Source: Candidatus Izemoplasma sp. (GTDB lineage: Bacteria; Bacillota_I; Bacilli_A; Izemoplasmatales; Izemoplasmataceae). From it: a stretch of 10,560 nt of DNA. Positions 4,253 through 10,560 of this stretch are shown piece by piece. Each line of letters starts with the position of its first letter. The first letter of the stretch is position 1. The stretch spans positions 1-10,560 of the forward strand of contig JAIPGE010000036.1 in NCBI GenBank assembly GCA_021736285.1, read 5' to 3'. Under the pieces are notes generated by a model. The model was not told the origin of the DNA. It searched no databases and saw only the letters and a list, made by a program, of their open reading frames with translations. Position numbers and translations under genes: made by a program.

Positions 4253-6496
4253 ATGAAAAAATTTAATTATGGTTTTATTGTTTTAATTTCAGTTTCTACC
4301 CTTATTTTCTTTGCTTTTCTGGCTCAGAAAAATATTCGCAATAATTGGGAAACTGAACAGCAAAAAGAAAAAGAACGAATTGTTTCAATGATTGATACAA
4401 GAACCAATACAATTTTAGAACAAATAAACGCGATAAACTCAATCGTTAAAGTTTCTGAGTCGGGTGACTTAACTCAGGAAAAGTTTGCAAGCTATGTGGA
4501 AGAAATAACGAATAAAAATGAAAAATTCTATTCAATATCTTGGGCACCCGATGGAGTTCAAACATATTCCTTTCCTTACGATGAAGAAATAATAGGCCAT
4601 AATTTATATTTAGATGAAAGAGAGCCCGTTCAAGATGCCATTTTAAATGCAATTGGAACCGGACAAACCGTGGTGAGTGGACCTTATCCAGCTAGGCAAA
4701 ATTCTGACATCAATATTCTAGTTTTTAGGTGTCCTATATTTTACGATGACGGCGAACTTAGAGGTTTTGTGAACATTGTTATTGAAAGTGAAAATTTATT
4801 TATTCCAATTGTAACGGAAGCAAGCTCCAACATATATGATTATCATGTCGAGGATGCGAATGGAAATATCTTATATGGAATTAATGCTGTTACCAGTAAC
4901 AAAGAGATAATAGCATTTTCGGCAAATGAGTTTGATTGGGAGATTCATTTATCACTATCGAATCTTTATGCAGCAAACATTTATCGGACGGAGACAATCA
5001 TGATTGTTGCATTTTTTGGTTCGATTTTATTAATTTGCGTTTACGCTTTTTTAACTATTAAAAACATGGTTAATCAATCAAAAATATTAAGCGATAGTGA
5101 AAAACGATATTCCACTATTTATAAGGATGCTCCAATAGGTATTGCATTAATGGATTCTATTACAGGTGAGTTTATTGACGTGAATGAAAACTATGCAAAA
5201 ATATGCCAAAGGAGTATTGATGAACTAAGTCAATTGAATTGGGCCTCTATTACACATCCTGATGATATGGAATTAGATTCAAAAAATATGAAACGATTAA
5301 ATGAAGGCATTATAGATGGTTTCACCATTGAAAAAAGATATATTACACCAGGAAACTCAATTGTTTGGGTAAAAATGAAAGTGAAACGTTTAAAATATGA
5401 AAAAGAACATTTGACACATTTTGCTATGATTGAAGATATTACACAAGAGAAAACCTACAAAAATCAATTAGAAACAAAAGTAATAACTGATGCATTAACA
5501 AATGGTTATAACCGTAGATTTTTTGAGGAAAAAGCAAAGGAATTTGAAAACGATAACATGCACCTTATACTAATAGATATTAACGGTTTAAAGTTGGTTA
5601 ATGACGCTTTTGGACACATCAACGGAGATAAGGTGATTATTCAAACATCAGAGGTAATTAAGGATGTTTTTAAAAATTCATTTGTGTTTAGGATTGGTGG
5701 CGATGAATTTGCTGTTATTGATCATAAACTAGGGATCAGCGATCTAGATGAAGGTATACAAAAACTTAGAAATGACATAGAAGAGATTAACATCAAAGGG
5801 ATGACGATTTCTGTCTCAGTAGGTTTATCGCATAAAACACCAAATAAAACATTCGTAGAAACATTTACTGAAGCTGAAAATTACATGTATCGAGAGAAAT
5901 TAAATCAAGTACTATCAAATCGTAGTTCTATGATTAATACGATTCTTGAAATGGTTCACCAAAAAGATCCATATTCTGCAATTCATTCGCAACGAGTTAG
6001 TGCAGCTTCTGTCAAAATTGGACAGTTGCTTGAGATGAGTGATAATCAGATTAACGACATAAAAGCAGCTAGCTTATTACACGATATTGGTAAAGTCATC
6101 GTACCCACTAAAATATTAAACAAGTCAGGAAAATTAACTGACAAAGAATATAATGAAATTAAAAAGCATTCTGAGATTGGGTATCGGATCCTTAAGTCCG
6201 ATAAGTCAATGAACGATATAGCAGATATAGTCCTTAGTCACCATGAAAGAATAGATGGTAAAGGGTATCCACAAGGGATTGTTAAAGATTCAATTCCTTT
6301 TGAGTCAAGAATAATAGCAGTTGCAGATGCAATGGATGCAATGTTAAACAATAGAATCTATCGGTCAAAATTGTCTAAAGCAAAATGCAAAAGCGAATTG
6401 ATCAATAATATAAATACACAATTTTGTTCTAAAGTTGTTAATGTTGTCATTGAGCACTATAATGAAGTTTGTGATGTCATTCAAGAGGACTATTAG
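4253..6496 (+). CDS. Hybrid c-di-GMP enzyme: CHASE-PAS-GGDEF-HD-GYP membrane sensor
   Basis: 747-aa bifunctional-looking signalling protein. Order: TM1 (about 7-24), extracytoplasmic CHASE sensor (about 50-240, with the APDG phrase at 98-101 and IIGHNL), TM2 (247-268), PAS (about 283-395, ending IEDITQEK), GGDEF diguanylate cyclase (about 412-548), HD-GYP phosphodiesterase (about 555-740). The cyclase has IDINGLKLVND and an intact GGDEF (482-486), but residues 473-476 are FKNS, so the RxxD product-inhibition site is missing. The HD-GYP part has H578, H610-D611, H639, HHERIDGKGYP (663-673) and the RIIAVAD helix. Four residues before H578 is Tyr rather than the Glu linked to trinuclear members, so a two-metal centre is more likely. 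GGAAGGA about 8 nt upstream supports the ATG. Which activity dominates cannot be told from sequence. It heads the four-gene cluster and has no gene for about 420 nt upstream. Confidence 0.9.
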   Translation: MKKFNYGFIVLISVSTLIFFAFLAQKNIRNNWETEQQKEKERIVSMIDTRTNTILEQINAINSIVKVSESGDLTQEKFASYVEEITNKNEKFYSISWAPDGVQTYSFPYDEEIIGHNLYLDEREPVQDAILNAIGTGQTVVSGPYPARQNSDINILVFRCPIFYDDGELRGFVNIVIESENLFIPIVTEASSNIYDYHVEDANGNILYGINAVTSNKEIIAFSANEFDWEIHLSLSNLYAANIYRTETIMIVAFFGSILLICVYAFLTIKNMVNQSKILSDSEKRYSTIYKDAPIGIALMDSITGEFIDVNENYAKICQRSIDELSQLNWASITHPDDMELDSKNMKRLNEGIIDGFTIEKRYITPGNSIVWVKMKVKRLKYEKEHLTHFAMIEDITQEKTYKNQLETKVITDALTNGYNRRFFEEKAKEFENDNMHLILIDINGLKLVNDAFGHINGDKVIIQTSEVIKDVFKNSFVFRIGGDEFAVIDHKLGISDLDEGIQKLRNDIEEINIKGMTISVSVGLSHKTPNKTFVETFTEAENYMYREKLNQVLSNRSSMINTILEMVHQKDPYSAIHSQRVSAASVKIGQLLEMSDNQINDIKAASLLHDIGKVIVPTKILNKSGKLTDKEYNEIKKHSEIGYRILKSDKSMNDIADIVLSHHERIDGKGYPQGIVKDSIPFESRIIAVADAMDAMLNNRIYRSKLSKAKCKSELINNINTQFCSKVVNVVIEHYNEVCDVIQEDY

Positions 6497-6561
6497 TTAG
6501 TTTGTTCTGGTAAAATTCGTAATATTTAGCAAGCAAACAAAAATATAATGAAGGTGATAAA

Positions 6562-7452
6562 ATGAATGAAGTAAAACTTATAGAACACTTATTTGAGGCA
6601 GCATATGTAGTAGATAATGAAAGAAAAATATTGGCGTGTAATGGCGTCTTTGAAAAAATTACTGGATTTAGCAAAGAAGATGTCGTTGGGAAATATTGTT
6701 ACGAGAATATCCTTAGACATGTAACAGATACAGGAAAACAACTTTGTCACGATGGGTGTCCTTTGCATGATAGTATTATGAAAGAGAAGATTAATACTGC
6801 CAAAGTGTACTTACATCATAAAAAGGGGTATCGTGTTCCTGTGCAAGTGCGTACTATTCCTTTTAAAGATGAAAAAACTGGAGAAATACATGCCATTGAA
6901 TTTTTTACTGATTATATGAAAGAATCTAAAATTTATAAAGAAAACAGAAAACTAAAAGAAAATCTCATGACTGACGAATTAACGCAAGTGCATAATAGAA
7001 AATTTATGGATTATCAGATAGGAATGTCTATAAATGAATATGTTACTTTCAAAACACCGATGGCATTATTATTTATTGATATTGATCATTTTAAATCAGT
7101 GAATGATACATATGGGCATGATGTAGGCGATCGTGTTTTAAAGAGTGTCGCTAAATCACTTTCGTTAAATATACGAAATGGTGATTTTGTCGGTCGCTTT
7201 GGAGGAGAAGAGTTTATTGTTTTGTTACGTGATGTAAGTAAAGAAGAGATGGTATTAGTTGCTGAAAAACTTCGTTCACTAATTAATAATACAAATACTT
7301 ATTTAGATAATAATAAACCTATTTCAGTTACCATATCTGTTGGGGCAATCTTCTACAATAATAGTATGTCTAAAGAAGAATTAATCAAAGAAGCAGATAC
7401 TCTGATGTATCAAGCAAAACAAAGTGGGAGAAACAAAGTAAGATATCGCTAA
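6562..7452 (+). CDS. Soluble PAS-GGEEF diguanylate cyclase
   Basis: 296-aa cytoplasmic protein predicted to make c-di-GMP from two GTP. PAS domain (about 3-120): a standard opening (LFEAAYVVDNERKILACN, ITGFSKEDVVG) and an insert with four cysteines in all (C26, C46, C62, C66), the last pair in LCHDGCPLHD. The Cys-Pro-Leu insert recurs in a group of PAS-GGDEF proteins and could bind a metal or haem or sense redox, which is inference. A short helix (122-135) links to GGDEF (about 136-292) with FIDIDHFKSVNDTYGH, active-site GGEEF (214-218) and inhibitory-site RNGD at 205-208, correctly spaced five residues before it. So it is likely an active, product-inhibited cyclase. AAGGTG about 7 nt before the ATG supports the start. 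It follows the hybrid gene after 65 nt without a clear terminator. Confidence 0.92.
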   Translation: MNEVKLIEHLFEAAYVVDNERKILACNGVFEKITGFSKEDVVGKYCYENILRHVTDTGKQLCHDGCPLHDSIMKEKINTAKVYLHHKKGYRVPVQVRTIPFKDEKTGEIHAIEFFTDYMKESKIYKENRKLKENLMTDELTQVHNRKFMDYQIGMSINEYVTFKTPMALLFIDIDHFKSVNDTYGHDVGDRVLKSVAKSLSLNIRNGDFVGRFGGEEFIVLLRDVSKEEMVLVAEKLRSLINNTNTYLDNNKPISVTISVGAIFYNNSMSKEELIKEADTLMYQAKQSGRNKVRYR

Positions 7453-7553
7453 AAGTAAACTTTTTAAAACTGGTTGTTAGATTTTATTATAGTTTAGCCA
7501 TGTTGAACATGTTTCTATTCCCTAGGAAAATTTAAAAAGGAAGTTGTTAGTCA

Positions 7554-8915
7554 ATGAAGAAAATCAGTATAATTTTTATCTTAGTATTCCTCACTTTTAC
7601 TTTGTCTGAAACAAAAGTTCAGGCAGTAGAGAATATAGATTTTGAAAACCTGTTTGATAATCACAAATCGATAATGTTAATTATTCACCCAGCGACAGGT
7701 GAAATCCATTATGCCAATCAGGCTGCACTAAATTTTTATGGATATTCCGAAGGTGAATTGATTGGCATGAATATTAATCAAATTAATACATTAAGTAGCG
7801 AAGAAGTGGAAGAAGAACGTTTGCGCGCAAAGAGTGAAGAACGAAACTTCTTTATTTTTAAACATAAATTAGCAAATGGTGAAATAAAGACGGTACATGT
7901 TTATTCATATCCAGTAGAGATTGATGGTGAAACTTTTTTGTTTTCCATTATAATTGATCAAACAGAGTATGCAGCTGCTGAAACTCGTAATCGTATTTTT
8001 CTCAATACAATCATTACCATGTTGGTCAGTGGTATGATTGTTACAAGTGTTTTATCGTATAATTTATGGAAGAAAAAAAAGAACCTTCAAATAACACATG
8101 AGTTACTAGAAGAAAGTGAAGAACGTTTTAAGATTCTTCATAATGCCTCGTTTGGTGGAATAGCAATACATGATAAAGGATGTATACTCGATTGTAATCA
8201 AGGCTTATCAGATCTAACAGGTTTTACTATGGACGAACTAGCTGGAATGGATGGACTCCAATTAATCGCCCCTAAGTATCGTGAGTATGTTATGGAGAAA
8301 ATCACATCAGGATTTGAAAAACAATATGAAGCTGAAGGAATCCGCAAAAATGGCGAAATTTATCCATTAAAACTAGAAGCAAGAAATATCCCATTTAAAG
8401 GAAAAAACATTCGAGTTGTTGAATTTAGAGATATTACTGAACAAAAAGAAAAAGAAGAAGAAATAAGATATATTAGTTTTCACGATGAATTAACAGGGTT
8501 ATATAATCGAAGATACTTTGATGAAGAGTTATTGCGTTACAATCATGCTAGACAATTACCACTAACAATTATATTTGCCGATGTAGATAATTTAAAATAT
8601 GTTAATGATACATTTGGCCATTTAGTCGGAGATGCGCATTTAAAACAAGCAGCGTCTTTTATCAAGTCTCAATCCCGAGGTAGTGACATTGTTGCTAGAT
8701 GGGGGGGCGATGAATTTGTCATACTTATGCCGGAATCTGATAATGATTCAGCTAAGAAGTATATCGCTAGAGTTAAAAATATGATCGTACAAACTAATCT
8801 AAAACAGGGTGAATTATCAATTTCTTTTGGATATTGTGCAAAAACTAAAAACGAACAAGATATCAATGACGTTTTTAGATTAGCTGAGAAAATGATGTAT
8901 GAATCGAAACGGTAA
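7554..8915 (+). CDS. Secreted-PAS/TM/PAS-GGDEF diguanylate cyclase
   Basis: 453-aa membrane cyclase. A signal-peptide-like N-terminus (1-24, ending VQA before VENID) is followed by a PAS domain predicted outside the cytoplasm (about 30-137: IIHPATGEIHYANQAALNFYGYS). Then come TM (about 147-168), a KKKK stop-transfer stretch (173-176), a short helix, a second PAS inside (about 190-296, ending EFRDITEQKEK) and GGDEF (about 305-453). The cyclase keeps FADVDNLKYVNDTFGH, GGDEF (384-388) and inhibitory-site RGSD at 375-378. It ends at AEKMMYESKR, lacking the few residues (GRN-like) that usually close the domain; whether this matters is unknown. If the signal peptide is not cleaved, the first helix acts as TM1 with the same topology. 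AAGGAAG upstream of the ATG supports the start, with slightly long spacing. It lies 101 nt after the soluble cyclase. Confidence 0.9.
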   Translation: MKKISIIFILVFLTFTLSETKVQAVENIDFENLFDNHKSIMLIIHPATGEIHYANQAALNFYGYSEGELIGMNINQINTLSSEEVEEERLRAKSEERNFFIFKHKLANGEIKTVHVYSYPVEIDGETFLFSIIIDQTEYAAAETRNRIFLNTIITMLVSGMIVTSVLSYNLWKKKKNLQITHELLEESEERFKILHNASFGGIAIHDKGCILDCNQGLSDLTGFTMDELAGMDGLQLIAPKYREYVMEKITSGFEKQYEAEGIRKNGEIYPLKLEARNIPFKGKNIRVVEFRDITEQKEKEEEIRYISFHDELTGLYNRRYFDEELLRYNHARQLPLTIIFADVDNLKYVNDTFGHLVGDAHLKQAASFIKSQSRGSDIVARWGGDEFVILMPESDNDSAKKYIARVKNMIVQTNLKQGELSISFGYCAKTKNEQDINDVFRLAEKMMYESKR

Positions 8916-9015
8916 ACAATCTATGTGGATGCTTGATTAAGAAGGCAGTAAATAATTTAGGGGATATGACAAAATCCATTTTAATTTCTACTATGACAAA
9001 TAAGGAGTTGGCCTT

Positions 9016-10533
9016 ATGGTTAAAAAGTATCTTATAATATTATTGAGTGTATTTATCATTGCCATTGGTATTCAAGTTATTGGTGTTATTCAAATTAACA
9101 ATGCGGGTATAAATCATTACAAAGTTCTTGAAAACGAGCGAAAATCAGATTCTTTAAACCTATATTTTTCAAATCAATTTGATAATATGGAAATTTTAAC
9201 ACGTGCCCATGCATATTGGACAGATGCTTTAAATAATGTCAACTCAGAAAACGAAAGTTGGGTTAATAATTATTTGTCTGAGTATTTAACCGATGGAAAT
9301 TATAATGTTGATTTTGTATATTTAACAAATGAATCAAGCACCTTTAAAAATGCCGTTGGTATTGATATAGATACAATAAGTGATTCAACAATTTACACGA
9401 CTGTTTTGTCTGAGAATGAAGAAGCTCGCGCTATAATTGAAGTTGATAACAAAATATACATGGTAACAGGTTATCCTTTTGCAACTGATGATCAACAAAA
9501 TAAGCAAGGTGCATTTTTGATTGGTAGAGAACTTAATCAAGGAACCCTTGATGATTTAAAGATTTTGATTGGTCAAGATTTGTATGATGAGCATTTGAAT
9601 ATAACAGTTGACAAAAACTTTGATCCGCTTGAAGATTACGAACATAATATATTTAGCGTTGAGTCTATTGATGAGACACTTTATGTCCATATTCATTTTG
9701 ATTATCAGTTTTCCAATTATTTGAACAAAACAATAAAAGGATATTTACTAGTTATTTCTTTGTTAGTTTTAGTGATTTTTGCAATTACAATTTTCAGTTT
9801 GTTTGACAGATTTAAAAAAGAAATGGATAAAACATTAAGTCAGTTAAGTGAAATTGATGTTTCAAACAATCACTTTAGGCCTTTACAGCCATCAAAAGCA
9901 CCAGAGTTTAATAATATTATAAAAGTTATCAATCAACTTGGAATAAATATTGAAAGTAATATTGAGAAATTAATGCAAAAGAATCTTGAGGTTGTTGAAT
10001 TATTATCAACAGCTTCAGAAATTAATGATCCGTATACTTCACAGCATAGTAATCAAGTTTCGGTGGTATCAACGTTAATAGCTCAAAAACTCAATCTTCC
10101 TGAAGTAAATAAAGTCAAACTTTGTGCAAAACTGCATGATATTGGTAAAGTTTTTATTCAACTTAATATCTTAAATAAAGAAGAAAAACTCTCACAAAAA
10201 GAGTTTGAAGCAATAAAAAAACATCCTGAATTTGGCGCAGAGTTATTGACTAACTTAACCCAATTTGATGATATACGGTTGGGAGTGTTACATCATCACG
10301 AAAAGTATGATGGAACAGGATATCCTTCAAAACTTAAAGGGAAAGATATTCCGATATACGCAAGGATAATCGCTGTTGCTGATGTCTTTGATGCACTGCT
10401 TTCAAGACGTCCTTATCGTAAATCATTTAGTCGAGAAAAAGCGCTTGAAATAATGGCCCAAGGTCGTGATAAACACTTTGATCCTGATATACTAGATGTC
10501 TTTTTTGAGTTAGTAGAATCCAATCAAATATAA
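9016..10533 (+). CDS. CHASE4-HD-GYP c-di-GMP phosphodiesterase, membrane-bound
   Basis: 505-aa predicted phosphodiesterase. TM1 (about 5-25), extracytoplasmic CHASE4-type sensor (about 35-235, with the AYWTDALNNVNSENESWVNNYL-like segment at 66-87 that marks this family), TM2 (about 242-263), a HAMP-like linker (264-325, PEFNNIIKVINQLG), then HD-GYP (about 326-500). The metal and substrate residues are present: H344, H374-D375, H403, HHEKYDGTGYP (427-437), and the RIIAVADVFDAL helix (450-461). As in the hybrid, Tyr340 stands where trinuclear members have Glu. No GGDEF is attached, so its net effect should be breakdown of c-di-GMP, opposing its neighbours. AAGGAG about 8 nt before the ATG fixes the start. 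The gap of 100 nt to the previous gene has no clear terminator. The gene is complete within the window. Confidence 0.92.
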   Translation: MVKKYLIILLSVFIIAIGIQVIGVIQINNAGINHYKVLENERKSDSLNLYFSNQFDNMEILTRAHAYWTDALNNVNSENESWVNNYLSEYLTDGNYNVDFVYLTNESSTFKNAVGIDIDTISDSTIYTTVLSENEEARAIIEVDNKIYMVTGYPFATDDQQNKQGAFLIGRELNQGTLDDLKILIGQDLYDEHLNITVDKNFDPLEDYEHNIFSVESIDETLYVHIHFDYQFSNYLNKTIKGYLLVISLLVLVIFAITIFSLFDRFKKEMDKTLSQLSEIDVSNNHFRPLQPSKAPEFNNIIKVINQLGINIESNIEKLMQKNLEVVELLSTASEINDPYTSQHSNQVSVVSTLIAQKLNLPEVNKVKLCAKLHDIGKVFIQLNILNKEEKLSQKEFEAIKKHPEFGAELLTNLTQFDDIRLGVLHHHEKYDGTGYPSKLKGKDIPIYARIIAVADVFDALLSRRPYRKSFSREKALEIMAQGRDKHFDPDILDVFFELVESNQI

Positions 10534-10560
10534 GGATAGAAAAGTAAACTTAGGTCAGAT

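Noticed and set aside
7451..7464. AAAAGTAAACTTTT, with a partial copy (AAAAGTAAACTT) at 10540-10551
   Set aside because: Both lie after c-di-GMP genes, but the match is 12 nt of low-complexity sequence and the loop is too small for a terminator.
7499..7511. CATGTTGAACATG palindrome upstream of the 453-aa cyclase
   Set aside because: The 6-bp arms with a 1-nt centre are expected a few times by chance in 10 kb, and there is no second copy near the other cluster genes.
8965..9000. TATGACAAA direct repeat upstream of the CHASE4-HD-GYP gene
   Set aside because: Nine bases repeated at 27-nt spacing in AT-rich DNA, with no third copy, is not strong enough for an operator call.

Overview
The window reads as low-GC DNA from a Gram-positive-type bacterium (Bacillota, or a relative such as the Acholeplasma/Izemoplasma lineages). 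The signs are AT-rich codon use, strong AGGAGG-type ribosome binding sites, hairpin-plus-T-tract terminators, and TGA used as a stop (the genes at 1221-1559 and 2177-2503 end in TGA, so the mycoplasma code does not apply). No 16S or other taxonomic marker is present, so this is inference. Every gene I accept lies on the + strand.

Region 1 (1-2981) is the distal end of a tailed prophage. It holds the 3' part of a tail-fibre gene that enters from the left edge, a second fibre or receptor-binding-type protein, a small phage protein of unknown role, a nucleotidyltransferase-fold protein (unexpected cargo here), and two small single-pass membrane proteins of the holin/lysis-accessory kind. The genes are packed with overlaps of 1-14 nt and form one late operon. 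No endolysin is visible. A short SSB-like OB-fold gene (3046-3306) with its own strong RBS follows, closed by a clear intrinsic terminator.

Region 2 (about 3353-3830) is a scar. Directly behind the terminator T-tract begins the 5' end of a group IIC intron, in the position this class favours. It is cut off after roughly 130-145 nt, with no domain V and no reverse transcriptase. It runs into an internal piece of a phage tail tape-measure gene, which is out of place behind the lysis genes. That piece ends where a perfect 15-bp inverted repeat begins. Region 3 (3831-4252) has no credible gene. It holds an extended -10 promoter candidate and, about 110 nt on, a terminator-like hairpin, so it could encode a small RNA or an attenuated leader.

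Region 4 (4253-10533) is a run of four cyclic-di-GMP signalling genes: CHASE-PAS-GGDEF-HD-GYP (747 aa, both synthesis and degradation signatures), a soluble PAS-GGEEF (296 aa), a secreted-PAS/TM/PAS-GGDEF (453 aa), and a CHASE4-HD-GYP (505 aa). All the catalytic signatures look intact. The two stand-alone cyclases carry the RxxD product-inhibition site and the hybrid does not. Gaps of 65-101 nt without obvious terminators allow co-transcription. The cluster would couple outside signals (CHASE, CHASE4, extracytoplasmic PAS) and an internal signal (cysteine-containing PAS) to opposing c-di-GMP synthesis and breakdown. The best candidates for something new are the tail/lysis-module nucleotidyltransferase, the intron/tape-measure scar with its inverted repeat, the promoter-hairpin unit, and the compact c-di-GMP cluster.
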